DNA from: Anniella stebbinsi
Lineage: Eukaryota; Chordata; Lepidosauria; Squamata; Anniellidae
Direction: 5' to 3'
NCBI GenBank assembly: GCA_029215795.1
Contig: JARDYH010000002.1
Location: forward strand, 46,422,001 to 46,486,000
Length of the DNA stretch: 64,000 nt
Both the position numbers and the translations under genes were made by a program. Positions 33,899 to 44,277 of this stretch are shown in pieces. Numbering within the stretch: the stretch's first letter is position 1; each line of letters opens with the position of its first letter. The notes beneath the pieces are model-generated. The model was given only the letters and a program-made list of their open reading frames with translations, searched no databases and had not been told where the DNA came from.

Positions 33899-35480
33899 AA
33901 TGTGTATTAAGTATAAGTCAAGGAGAATGGTTTAAGGATTGGTTTACTCCTCTTGCTAGAATTGTTACCTCAGTTTAAGAGGGTTTTTTATTCCGCCCTG
34001 TTTTATTCAGTGGGATCTCCTTGTGGATTTCTTTTCTTGGCGGGTTTTAATGCGTTCTGATTTTTATAATAGGTTGTTTGAATGTTGTGAAACCACCTTG
34101 GGACCCCAAAGGCGAACAAAACAAATGAAACAAACAAACAAAACAAGTCCAGAAGTTCGACAGAAGTGCGCTTAAGTACCTTCCATCGAAATATATGGGA
34201 ATTATCTAACACCAAGGTGGCGGCAACTCGAGCAGCCCGATCCTATCGGAAGTAAATCTTCGTGCTTACAGCTGTAGCTGTAAAAATAGCTGGATTTTGA
34301 AAGAGGCTTTAATGAAAAGTCATTTCACCAGACCGCTAAGAAAGTTGGGCAGCTGTAGCACAACCTATCCTTTTCGGGAACGATCCAGGTCACATCAAGC
34401 ACTTTCAACCTCGGCTTGTCTTCCACTCTCTAGGTGAAACTAGTGATAGTTTTTAAAGTGTGACGCTTTGGATGGGTTATTGTGTCTATACTTGCCTTTC
34501 CTAGAAGCTCAATTTTTCCCCTTAAATGCCTACGATTGACGTTTGGAAAGGCAAAAGAAGGACGCACATTCTTTGGCCATATTCCTTATATTTCCCCGAT
34601 TCTAGAAAGATAGATAGACAAGCAGTCAGAAAGAATATCTATAATCGGAATAAATTATCAGCCGTTTGCAGAGAAACTACTCATTTCAACATGTTTTCTC
34701 CAAAACGAATCAATTTAGCTCCTCCGGAACCTGCACCTACCTGCTTCTGATTTTCACTCTCTGGACCCTCCTCGCTTCCTTTCTAGACACATTGGTGCCC
34801 ATTTTGACCCGGTCAAAATGCTCCAGGATGCTGAGTCGTAGATGTTTGATATTCTAAAACGGATGCCTTCCATCTAAAAATCTGGTACTGGTTCCCAAAT
34901 CACCGAGGCTGGCACCCACCGATTCTAAATGCCCCCTCCCCCCCAGCGATTTCCATTTACAGCTCTTTTACTGGTTCTGTGTTTAACAACATCCCGCCTG
35001 GGTTCATTCTTCTGGTGCATGTACAACACATACAAACACGCACATGCACGCGCACACAATGTGCCCATATAACACACGATTGTCATGACCTAAGCAATAC
35101 ATCTGAACTGAACCTATCTAGAAAGGATCTGAGATATAAAATACTCGGCACACTTTGGATAGAAAAAGAAAGTTGAATGGCTGTATTGAAGATTGGGTGA
35201 AAAACGGGGGCTTTTGAAATGAGAGAACAGGGACCGAGGGAAGTGGGGATCTTGGCAGAACTAGAGAACCCAAGTCAAAAACCGCAGTGAAATCGGTGAA
35301 TGTTGTGTGCGTACGTGTGGGTGTTTAAATAAAATGAATCCAGATTAGCTCTCATTGAAACAGCTTGGAGACAAAAACGAAAAGGAGACAAGAGAGAATC
35401 ACCCATGGATTCGCAGCGATATCCTATGCCTGCCTGCCCAGGAGTAAGATCCACCATGCAATCCTAAACACACCTAGGAC

Positions 35481-35606
35481 CCAATTCTATGCATGTTTAG
35501 ACAAAAAAAACCCACGTCCTTCAGCTCCCAGCTATGCTGGCTGGGGAATGCTGGGAGTTGTAGGACCTTTCCCCCGCCCCCGTCTAAACATGCATAGGAT
35601 TATGTC
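35481..35606. mobile_element. Short palindromic MITE, family Q
   Basis: Imperfect hairpin of ~125 bp. Termini TTCTATGCATGTTTAGAC and GTCTAAACATGCATAGGA are inverted repeats. The centre pairs CAGCTCCCAGC with GCTGGGAGTTGTAGG. Confidence 0.65.
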
Positions 35607-35637
35607 CTAAGTGTGTTTAGGATTGCAGCCTTAAGTG

Positions 35638-35745
35638 CGCAATCCTATGCATGCTTAGACAGAAAAAAAAATGTCATACAACTCCAAGCATGCCCCATGA
35701 TGGCTGGGGGACGTTTTTTCTCTCTCTGAACAAGTATAGGATTGT
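35638..35745. mobile_element. Short palindromic MITE, family Q, second copy
   Basis: GCAATCCTATGCATGCTTAG, an A-run, CATACAACTCCAAGCATGCC, then GTATAGGATTG. Same family as the copy 30 bp to the left. Confidence 0.6.
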
Positions 35746-36032
35746 TTCCTAAAACAGTTACTACACCTGTGGGAAAGCAAGTGTATATTTTGGAAGAAGG
35801 GGGTAGGGGATGACAACAACAACAACAGGAAGAAAATTATGTTGAGCTTTCAGGGGAAAGAATCAACTCACCCAGCGAGGAGAGGATCCCTAAATGTCCC
35901 CACCCCATCCTAGTGTGGTGTCTTCTAGCTAAATCCTTGCCTGACCGCTAGAACCAAGGATGGATTCAATTTAGCCTGAAGTCATGCAGTGGGGCGAGCT
36001 CAGGTGCGCCAGTGCAATAAAGTGGCATCTTA

Positions 36033-36181
36033 AGTGGAGACCAACTTTCTCCATGCTGGTGCCCTCCAGATCCTTTGGACTATTACAACTCTCATCCGGC
36101 CCTGCCAGCAGAACCACTGATCAGGAATATGGGAGTTGTAGTCCAAGAAGATCTGGAGGGCCCCAGGTTGCCCACTCCTTG
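36033..36181. mobile_element. Palindromic MITE, family B (GGGAGTTGTAGTCC type)
   Basis: Arms pair TGCCCTCCAGATCCTTTGG, ACTATTACAACTCTCAT with ATGGGAGTTGTAGTCCAAG, ATCTGGAGGGCCCC. This hairpin family is very common in squamate genomes as I remember; ends resemble CAGGGG...CCCCTG. Confidence 0.7.
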
Positions 36182-36332
36182 CAGTGGAGGCTGGTGGCTC
36201 TAATTTCGGTGAGACTGTGATTCCATTCTGGGTTTCAGTCTCAGCCACAACTCTAAGGGAGCTATCCAAGATGCTGTACACAATTGCGGGGGATCACAAT
36301 CCCACCGAGATTGGAGCGACCAGCCTCCACTG
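36182..36332. mobile_element. hAT-like MITE, family A, internally deleted
   Basis: Shows the best-preserved terminus, CAGTGGAGGCTGGTGGCTCT, and its inverse GCGACCAGCCTCCACTG. The middle of the right arm is deleted, leaving 151 bp. It abuts the family B element on its left without a spacer. Confidence 0.75.
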
Positions 36333-36493
36333 GCTAACTCTTTCCATAGCTGGCAATGCGATCAGTACCAGCTACTAGACCAAAGTTTCTTCCAGAGGCG
36401 ATTGAATTAGGCAGAGATTTTTCACTGTCTCAACATTGGTGGATTAAACGTGTTTTACAAAATAAAAAGGGTTTGTTTGTTTGTTTGTTTTTA

Positions 36494-36579
36494 GGCTGCA
36501 ATCCTATGCATGCTTACTTGGGAGTAATCCCCACTGATCACAGTAAGACTCACTTCTAAGGAAACTTCCATATGATCCT
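36494..36579. repeat. Family P palindromic repeat, good copy
   Basis: GGCTGCAATCCTATGCATGC, TTACTTGGGAGTAATCCCCA, CTGATCACAGTAAGACTCAC, ending CATATGATCCTG. Confidence 0.75.
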
Positions 36580-36639
36580 GCTCTGGTTCCTCCTGGGTCA
36601 AGTTGCTAGCCATGACCTGGGAAGGAGCGCAGCCCCAAC

Positions 36640-37430
36640 CTATGTATGTTTACTCAAAAGTAAACTTGATGCAATGTCAACCCAGTGTGTGGCTGCTGTG
36701 AAAAAGGCAAAATCCATGTTAGGCACAATTAGGAAAGGAACTGGGGGGGAAACCCTGCCAAGATTATCCTGACCTTATATTAATCTATTCTGTGGCTGCA
36801 CTTGGAGTACTGTGTACAGTCCTGGTTGCCACACCTAAAGAGGGATTTTATAAAGTTGGAAAAAGTGCAGTAAAGGGCAACTAGAATGATCAAGGGGTTG
36901 AAGCAACTCCCCTCTTAGGAAAGGTTACATCTGGAACTGTTTAGTTTAGAAAAGAGAAGAGTGATAGAGGTGTACAAATCTATGCATGTTGTGGAGAATG
37001 TGGATAGGGAGACATTTTTCTCCCTCTCTCATAATACTAGAACCCGGGGTCATCCCATAAAGCTGATTGGTGGGAGATTCAGGACAGATAAAAAGAAAGA
37101 TTTCTTTACACAGCATATAAACTATGGAATTCACTTCCACAAAATGTAGTGATGACCACCAATCTGGATGGATTTAAAAGGAACTTTGACAAATACATGG
37201 AGGAGAAGGCTACTAGTCCTGATGGATTTATGAGAACTCCAGTATCAGAGGCAGTATGCAACCTCCAGAATCAGAGGCAGTTGCTAGGGAACATGAGCGG
37301 GAGAATGTTATTGCACTCATGCCCTGTTTGTGGGTTTCCAGCAGGCAGCTGATTGGCCACTGTCAACAGAATGCTGGACTAGATGGATCATGGTCTGATC
37401 CAGCAAGGCTCTTCTTATGTTCTGTGTTCC
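36640..37430 (+). mobile_element. 3' end of a CR1/L2-like non-LTR retrotransposon
   Basis: Translations in shifting frames give the C-terminal end of a Jockey-superfamily LINE ORF2: VAAVKKAKSMLGTIRKGTG, LEYCVQSWLPHLKRDF, KLEKVQ, ATRMIKG, ELFSLEKRRVIEVYK and RTRGHPIKLIGGRFRTDKKK, followed by the 3' UTR ending CAAGGCTCTTCTTATGTTCT. Frameshifts and stops show it is dead. Copies of the same 3' region lie at 40168-40530 (+) and 59285-59640 (-). The assignment to CR1 or L2 is uncertain. Confidence 0.8.
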
Positions 37431-37464
37431 ATATGGCTTCCTCACTGGTTCAGTACATTATGGG

Positions 37465-37600
37465 TTGGATTCAGAAAGGGTGATACTTAGAGTAGACCCA
37501 TGGAAACCAATGGGATGTCAAGTTAGTCATGACTAGCTGGAGTCTGATTTATTTCAATGGGTCTACTATAAGTATAACTCATTCTGGATCCAAGTCTTTG
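37465..37600. mobile_element. Palindromic MITE, family R
   Basis: Hairpin of ~135 bp: GGATTCAGAAAGGGTGATAC, TTAGAGTAGACCCATGG and AAGTTAGTCATGACTAGCT (centre), then ATTTCAATGGGTCTACTATA and AACTCATTCTGGATCC. Confidence 0.65.
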
Positions 37601-37640
37601 GTTTCAGCCTTACATGGTTCCTAGAGCAAAGACAAGGAAG

Positions 37641-37763
37641 GTGTGACCCTCCAAGGATTGTGGGACTGCAACCCCGATCAACCCTTGCTACTGGCCAGGC
37701 TTGCTGGGACTGATGGAAGCTGTAGTCCAACAACAGCTGGAAGGCCGCATGTTCCCCACTCCT
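37641..37763. mobile_element. Palindromic MITE, family B
   Basis: GTGACCCTCCAAGGATTGTG through GCTGTAGTCCAACAACAGCT and GGCCGCATGTTCCCCACTCC; same family as the copy at 36033. Confidence 0.65.
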
Positions 37764-37863
37764 ATCCTAGAGGGAGTAAGCCCCCCTTGAGCTCAATGGG
37801 GATTGCTTCTGAGTAAAGACATTTAGAACTGTTAGTCCAAAACAAGACGGATATAGCAGCCCC

Positions 37864-38290
37864 ACCACCGCCTAACCTGGTGCCCTCCAGACGTGTTCAA
37901 TTACAACCTGCGTTGTCAATGGCTAGTTGACAAGGATATACTCTGTGCTGCCTTTGGTACTTTTCCTTCTCCTTTGCAGGTCCACTGGCCAGTTTGGCCC
38001 CTAGTAGAACTCTTGTGCCTTGAACACCTGCACCAACAGGTGAAGCTTCTACCTTCAGCATTGAAGGAAAAGTGTCCACAGTGGCAGATGGACGTGTTCA
38101 AGGGCTGGCAGAGGAGTGAGGATGAGGAGCTGGTGCACCAAGTTCATCGGAGGCAAGACCGAGCCTTCCCTCACCTGGCACACACACACACACACACCAG
38201 ATGTGTTTTGAAACACAGCTCATCCTTCACCATTGGCTATGCTGGCTGGAGTGGATGGGAGTTGCCCAAAAGGTTTGGACAACCCCAGGC
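37864..38290. mobile_element. Family B MITE split by about 300 bp of foreign sequence
   Basis: The left half (GGTGCCCTCCAGACGTGTTC at ~37880, ending GTTGTCAATGGCTAG) and the right half (GGCTATGCTGGCTGGAGTGG, GGATGGGAGTTGCCC at 38235-38265) are separated by ~300 bp. The inserted stretch has CTCCTTTGCAG at its start, a long open frame and a CA repeat (38179-38197). I do not recognise it. Confidence 0.5.
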
Positions 38291-38313
38291 TGGAAAAAGT
38301 TGCAGGCTGGAAC

Positions 38314-38475
38314 CAGCGCAGGCTGATGGCTCTGGTTCCGGTGGGGCTATGAATCCATTCTGAGTTTCAGTCAGAACCAGACGGAACTCTAAAATAGCTA
38401 TCCTTGGTGCTGAATGCCAAACCCAAAATAGGTTCAGCACATTGGATAGCTCCTTTAGAGTTGCATTTCAGACAG
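38314..38475. mobile_element. hAT-like MITE, family A, truncated right arm
   Basis: CAGCGCAGGCTGATGGCTCT, GTTTCAGTCAGAACCAGACG, ATTGGATAGCTCCTTTAGAG; the terminal part of the right arm is missing. Confidence 0.65.
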
Positions 38476-39131
38476 TATCTTGATCAAGTAAATTAGTTCA
38501 GCTTAGATTTTCTGGGAGAGGCTTTCCAGTTGCTTCCCCTTTTCTGTGTCTGCTTTACTTTATTTTTGTGTGGGGAATACATCCACTTAGTTAGGAAGTC
38601 ATTGGATAATCTTGGAACACTCTCAGTTTCTCTCTCGCTCTTTCTCTTTCTCTCTCCTCCATATCCACTAACCTACCAAATCAGCATCAGCATCATCTTC
38701 CTCCTCCTCCTCTTCTTCCTCATGGCCCAAGGAATTGCTCAGACACCAAATAATTTCTTTCCCTGCAACTGGGATTAGTTTATTTTAAAGCCTCAGGTGA
38801 AAAACCCCTCATACATGTTCCCCTCACTTCTGCAGCAACCTGGGTTCTCCCCCACTCCCTTTTGGCTAAGAAGCTCACTGGGGGACTAAGCACCAGTCAC
38901 TGACATAAAGAATAGAAGTATTTATAAGGTGGGAGTGGGAGTTAAGGGTTAACATAAAATAATTTTGTATAGATATAGGGCCTTGCAACTTTGTAACACC
39001 TGGGAAGGAAAAGGCCTGGGGTATCTCTAGGCCAATAGTGCCAGCCAGGCTCTTATCTCAATTCAAGGGCATAAACCATCTTGTTCTGCCAGGTGTGAAT
39101 TTGCCATGTCCTCCTTCCTTAGAGAAGGGAT

Positions 39132-39174
<43 letters not shown>

Positions 39175-39913
39175 AACAACAGAGTTGAGTTTGAAGTGGT
39201 ATAAAGCCTGGGAGGATTTTCAATTCTTTGTCCTTTGGTTTCCATCCAGTCCTAGTGGAAGGTGTCTAGGTAGCTGGCTTATGATACAAAGAATCCTACT
39301 GGAGTAAGTAGTAAGGCCAGTTAGTTTTCTTATGTTAGCTGTGTTGGGTTTCCAATGAAGGGATTACTTCTTGGGTTTTCTGTATCTTCTCCTCATTACT
39401 TTTCCCATTCCCTTACGCCCTAATTTGTAAATAAACTATCTACCTCAGTATCTTGTGCTGCTATTTCTTTCCTTTTGTCTCAAGCACTAAATCCAGTGGG
39501 TTAACCGCCAGGAATATCCAGCTGTGTGTATTGGGGCACACGAGCAGGCTTCTTCAAAGTCTCAGGTGCAGAGACCTGTGGAGGTGGTGGCAGCGGTAAA
39601 GGGTGGCTGATTGAACCACAGCATCCTGCCTTACAACTGAGTCTCAGCCTAACTGAAGTCACAGGACTGTTCTAAGGTTAACGTGAAGAGGAGAAGGTTC
39701 ATTGAGATTCTTGGAGGAAAAGACAGGCTATAAATGTGACAAGGAAACATCGTGTATGTATGCATGTGTGAGAGACAGAGGAGGAGTGTGCAAGAGAATC
39801 CCAGCTGTGCAAAGTCAGATGGCCAGAGAGCTGCAGAAGCCCATTGGGCATTGCTCAGTGTACAGAAATCTGCTGAAATCTGAAGGATATAGATCCTATT
39901 GGAATGCATGATG
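38476..39913. other. Unclassified noncoding DNA
   Basis: Contains a TG microsatellite and CT/TCC-rich simple sequence (38630-38730). No gene or recognisable element otherwise. Confidence 0.4.
39132..39172. repeat. (TG)n microsatellite
   Basis: About 20 uninterrupted TG units. Confidence 0.95.
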
Positions 39914-40072
39914 CAGTGCCAGGCTGTTGGCTCTGATGTCATGGAGCAGTTATCTGCTCTGGGTTTCAGTCAAACGCTAATAATTCAGCACCTTAGACAG
40001 TTCTGACTGGTTCTGTCTGAAAGCCAGAGCAGGTTCACCGCCCCACTGACATTGGAGCCACCAGCTTCCATG
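39914..40072. mobile_element. hAT-like MITE, family A, shortened copy
   Basis: CAGTGCCAGGCTGTTGGCTC and GGGTTTCAGTCAAACGC on the left; GCCAGAGCAGGTTCACCGCC and GGAGCCACCAGCTTCCATG on the right. CATGAT occurs just outside both ends and may be a decayed target duplication. Confidence 0.65.
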
Positions 40073-40167
40073 ATAGACGTGAGACATAGATAACAGCCTC
40101 ATCTCTATTTTGATGTTCCTTATCCCATTATTTATTGTGCTTATATGCTCACCACCTTCTCAGGCAG

Positions 40168-40530
40168 TCTCCCACCCATGAAGATGAGTGGTGGGAGTTT
40201 CAGGACAAATAAAAGGAAGTACATCTTTACCTAGCATGTAGCTAAACTATGGAATTCGCTGCCACAAGAAGCAGTGGTGGCCAACAATTTGGTTGGCTGA
40301 AAACAGGATTGGACAAATACGTGGAGGAGAAGGCTATCAATAGTCATGATGACTATATGCGACCGCCAGGATCAGAGGCAGTATGCTTATTTACACCACT
40401 TGTTGGGGAACATGGGTGAGAGGGTGCTGTTGTACTTGTGTTCTGCCTGTGGGTTTCCAATCAACAGCTAGTTGGCCACTGTTTGAACAGAATGCTGGAC
40501 TAGATAGTCTGATTCAGCATGGATCTTCTT
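40168..40530 (+). mobile_element. CR1/L2-like LINE 3' end fragment
   Basis: Starts in the final codons of ORF2 (GTGGGAGTTTCAGGACAAAT, AAAAGGAAGTACATCTTTAC, ACTATGGAATTCGCTGCCAC) and runs through the 3' UTR to CTTCTTATGTAC. About 80% similar by eye to the copy at 37060-37430. Confidence 0.75.
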
Positions 40531-41741
40531 ATGTACTTATCCATGCATGTTTAGCTTCTGCTGAAAGGTCCTTCTAGTAGCTCCTTTGAGACTATGCCCT
40601 GGGCTGGGCACTTCTGTTCCATTTCTTAGGAACATGATTTCTCCACACACACACCACCACCACCACCACTTCTTCACAATGTGTTTCATAGTTAGGTGGT
40701 GCTAGGCAATAGTTCACCAGTGCAGCTTCCCTGGCTTGGGGATACAGTGATGGAAAGGCCTCACTTGATATGACTCCTTAGAATGCATCTGTTAAAGAAG
40801 CCAGAGCTTCTGCCAGGAAAAGGTGACAATCCAAATCTCTACTTTCTCATCCTCTGCCTCCGCCAGCAATGGTTAGCTGGGGAGTCTTTGAAGAAATAGT
40901 TCATTTTGATTGGAATCCTCTTCATTCTCCCTAAGTGCATGTTTTTTGTGCTTCCTAACTTTGCAGAGCAAGCTGTTTGCCCATCAGCTATACTGAAGCC
41001 CTTTATATTACCCAGTTGACTTCCCATTGACATCTTCATCGATTTCAGATTAGCTCCTCCAGAGGTCATGGCTTGGTGGTCTCAGCAACAGATAAGGTCA
41101 TTGCCAGCACTCTTTCCTGACAGACACTGTGTCTGTGCCTTTAACAGGAGCACTACAGGCAGGCATTCAGCCTACAGAAACAGCCTCACCTGTTGATTGT
41201 CTGCTTGTACCACAGATGCTGTTCTGTTATAAACAAAGATGGCAACAGGATGCTCCTTTCTTGACCCTGCATTGTTGTTGCTGGTCAGCTCCATCTCCTG
41301 ATCCACAACCTTGAGCTGGAAAGCAATCTTCCATCCAGCTGAGTTATGAGTCCTGTGGGAAGTCTCTGCGCGCGCACCCGCGCGTGCACACACACACATC
41401 ACCCTCGTACTATAAGGCAATGTAAATGCCAGTCCATCCACTAAAGAAAGAGAGATGAACCATCAGAAATATAGCCAATGTACAACCATTTCAAGCTCAT
41501 TCTCTGAATGTGGATCCTTATGTAGCTCAAATAGGGCAAGAAACAGTTATCACAAGGTTTGAGGGGACCCTAAAGTTTGTAGAAATACCAAAATCAAACT
41601 GAAATTCCATTAGGGAAAAAGGGCTCAGGGAGGCAGAGACTGCAAACAATACAATGAAGACTGACAGTGGACAAAAAATGCTGACTCCCCAATTAGAGGA
41701 TCCGATAAGTTGCTATCTCCTCTATGTGGCCCCACACAATT
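40531..41741. other. Unclassified noncoding DNA
   Basis: No gene recognised. Only simple sequence (CACCAC at 40655-40670, CA at 41385-41397). Confidence 0.4.
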
Positions 41742-42094
41742 GCCAGTGTGGTGTAGTCACTAAAGTGTTGGACTGGGAGTCCAGAGATCTGGATTCTAGT
41801 CCCCACTCAGCCATGGAAACCCACTTTGGGCCAGTCACAGGCGGATCTACGCTGCTGTTTTAAAGCACTTTATAACAGTCGTGACAACTGTTTTGGAGTG
41901 TGTCCTGGGCCCCAACAGTTGTCACGACTGTTATAAAGTGATTTAAAGTGATTTAAAACAGCAGTGTAGATCCTGCCAGGGTTGGTGTTGCGAGGATAGA
42001 AATAAAGAGGAGTAGGATTTGCATGCCACATTGGGTTCCTTGGAGGAAAAAAGGTGGGATATAAATGTAATAATAAATAATAATAAAATAAATT
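41742..42094 (+). mobile_element. Sauria-type tRNA-derived SINE, interrupted by a MITE
   Basis: The 5' head GCCAGTGTGGTGTAGTCACT with AGTGTTGGACTGGGAGTCC carries A- and B-box-like RNA polymerase III promoter sequences (B box GGATTCTAGTCCC at 41791-41803). It continues ACTCAGCCATGGAAACCCAC, TTGGGCCAGTCACA. After the inserted MITE it resumes GGGTTGGTGTTGCGAGGAT and ends GTGGGATATAAATGTAATAA with AATAAT repeats. This layout matches the squamate Sauria SINE as I remember it. Confidence 0.8.
41838..41977. mobile_element. 140-bp palindromic MITE nested in the SINE
   Basis: Terminal inverted repeats CAGGCGGATCTACGCTGCTG and CAGCAGTGTAGATCCTGCC. The inner arms TTATAACAGTCGTGACAACT and AGTTGTCACGACTGTTATAA are perfectly complementary over 20 bases. 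It interrupts the SINE body. Confidence 0.85.
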
Positions 42095-42418
42095 ACAAAC
42101 TATCATCATGACAGCTGTGTACAGTCTGTCCTAGAACAAAAAACAATTAAGTTTAAATTAAAAAAAAATTCTATGCCAAGGCAAGCTAAATTTTGCTTAA
42201 ATAAAAATTGGATTCTGTGGTCTGTTAAAACAATGCAAATGAAATGCATTTGCTAGTTCTAAGAAAGGCAAAGAGCTGCATGCAACACTGAAGTCTTGCT
42301 CCAGAGCCTGAGGAAGTCCTCATAAGCCACTTCTCCATCTCCCCCAGCCTGGCTTTGGAGATTGACCACATATGATCAAAGGTTATATTTGTATCTTTAA
42401 AGACAGAAAAGTGTTTTG

Positions 42419-42441
42419 AAGAAAGAAAGAAAGAAAGAAAG
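42419..42441. repeat. (GAAA)n microsatellite
   Basis: Five to six GAAA units. Confidence 0.85.
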
Positions 42442-42505
42442 AGCCAGCTAAGTTTTCCATGATGTTGAATTAGATATGTCATCCAATTAAAAAAATTATA
42501 GAGTA

Positions 42506-42590
42506 AAATTCTATACCCATTTACCCAAGAATAAGCCCAAATTAATGCTATGGGTCTTACTTTGGAATAGACATGTATAGGATTGCACTA
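42506..42590. repeat. Family P palindromic repeat, copy
   Basis: AAATTCTATACCCATTTACC through GGGTCTTACTTTGGAATAG and CATGTATAGGATTGCAC. Confidence 0.65.
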
Positions 42591-43071
42591 TTAGTTGAGT
42601 TGCTGATAAAGAGCGGACTTACTGGGGTGTTTTTTGGTTGCGCAAAGAAGGCTAGAAGCAGTGGGAGGCGTGCAGGAGGCAGATGACGTCATGAGAGGGA
42701 CCTGCAAAAATCCATGAGTGCCAAGTAATGAGCATGCAATAAATGCTCATCCGATGGAGCTCAGTATATGCAGATTTTTGCATATAGATCGACAATAACG
42801 TGTGTGTGTGGGGGGGGGGAAGCAGACATCATCTTTAAAAAATAAAAATAAAAATGGAGGATCTTTCTTCTAAGACACCACCTACCATCCAGTTCATTTG
42901 GGGGGAGAGGTAGCATACAAACACAGACACCCACCAACCCACCCGCCCACCCAAGTACCACATCTTTGAAAGGGCCTAAAAATCTTTATCCCCACATGAT
43001 TACAAGAGGTACACAATCTAAAGGTTATGGTGGTGTTTGCAATGCAGATTGCAGTTGCAAAACACCCCCAA

Positions 43072-43217
43072 AGGGGAGGGGCTATGGCTCAGTGGGACAG
43101 CAGCTGCTTTGCATGCGGACGGTTCCAGGTTTGATCCCTATCATCTCCAGCTAGGGCAGGAAAAATTACTGCCTGAAACCCTGGGGAGCCAAAGCCCATC
43201 AGTGTTGACAACACTGG
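43072..43217 (+). mobile_element. tRNA-derived SINE, 5' portion
   Basis: AGGGGAGGGGCTATGGCTCA starts a tRNA-like head. Box A TGGCTCAGTGG lies at 43085-43095 and box B GGTTTGATCCC at 43128-43138. The body runs CATCTCCAGCTAGGGCAGG, GCCTGAAACCCTGGGGAGCC and GTTGACAACACTGG, then stops abruptly. Its missing 3' end is found 6.15 kb away at 49364. Confidence 0.8.
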
Positions 43218-43923
43218 TTCATGCCTGGCACGCCTGGGCATGAAAAGGAGGTTGCGGTGGGGGTGGGGTGACAGATGAGACAGGGGAGCCTCCCATTGGT
43301 GGGCTCCCCACTGGTGCCACCGCAGCTGGGAGGGGACTAAGGAGTATGTTTGGTACTCACCCCTTCCAGAGCCCATTTGTCTCTCCCTCTTTGCAGCTTG
43401 CGGTTCCTTCGTGCATGGCTCTCTCGTCGCGCCTGTCTAGCACAGCGGGGAGAGAGCTCGTGCGGCGGGGGGGACTAGCGGGTGCCTCAGTCAGCAAGGT
43501 GGCTGACATACATCTCACTGAGCTACTTTGCTGAAGCTAAGCCCAGCATTGCAAGCCACAGGGATCGGTGACAGCGGGAGAGGCAGCTTCTTTGGTCTAC
43601 CGAGGCCACAGGTTTTGGGGGCCGGATGGTCTCCCCCCTTTTTCTTTCTGGGAGTGCTCGGTGGGTGGTCCCTGGGGTGGGCAGCGATGCAGCAGCCCAG
43701 CGGCAATGGCCATTTGGGCAGTGGGGCCTCTGATTTTAGAAGGCCGGACGGCCAACCCCCCCCAACTTTCTTAAGTCCATCAGGTTTTTTCCCTGTGCGA
43801 GATCTGGTCTGGGGAGACAGGGTGGCCGATATACTAGGGGCACTGGGCTCCGGCCGTGGATTGGGTGCTGGGTGAGGGGTGCTTTTCTCCCCTACATCTT
43901 GGGTATGGGCGGACTTATTGTGC

Positions 43924-44165
43924 AGCCAATTCCTTGTTGCTGGGCAAAACTTTGTTGCCAGGTAGAACTTTGTTGCCGGGCAGAACTCAGCAGGCTCCTT
44001 GCACGCATGCTCCACTACATCTTGGCCACGTGCCAATTCCTTGTTGCCAGGCAAAACTCGGCAGGCCCCTTGCAAGCACACTTCCTTAATCTTGGCCACG
44101 TGCCAATTCCTTGTTGCTGGGCAGATTCTTGTTGCGGGGCAGACTTGGCAGGTAGCCTTCAGGCA
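43924..44165 (+). repeat. Tandem repeats in the retrotransposon leader
   Basis: The unit contains CCAATTCCTTGTTGCTGGGC and GGCAGAACTCGGCAGGCCCC; it starts near 43925, 44031 and 44100, with a shorter TTGTTGCCGGGCAGAACT sub-repeat inside. Variable leader repeats of this sort often act in RNA packaging or priming, but that is speculation here. They also produce a 233-codon antisense ORF of no evident function. Confidence 0.7.
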
Positions 44166-44277
44166 CGCTTGATACAATTGAGTGGGCAGAGAGGGGGGGA
44201 AAGGCAGTTTCTTCATATCCTTTAGCTTACCCTCACAGGCAGCTCACAGGCTTATAGTTCCACAACAGCAACATGTG

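Larger units (their letters stand above)
32270..35480. other. Noncoding DNA
   Basis: No supportable exon. Contains an ATT repeat (32830-32868), decayed P-family copies (33768-33898), a LINE-tail-like piece near 34060-34140 and otherwise unique sequence. Confidence 0.4.

Noticed and set aside
43072..43150. Functional tRNA gene (A and B boxes present)
   Set aside because: The sequence continues into a SINE body and lacks a proper tRNA 3' half and terminator.
43924..44165. CRISPR-like spaced repeats
   Set aside because: Repeat spacing is irregular (about 106 and 69 bp), the intervening sequence is also repetitive, and this is vertebrate DNA.
43515..44216. 233-codon minus-strand ORF as a gene
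   Set aside because: It is antisense to the leader repeats of a plus-strand retrotransposon and shows only repeat-derived periodicity.
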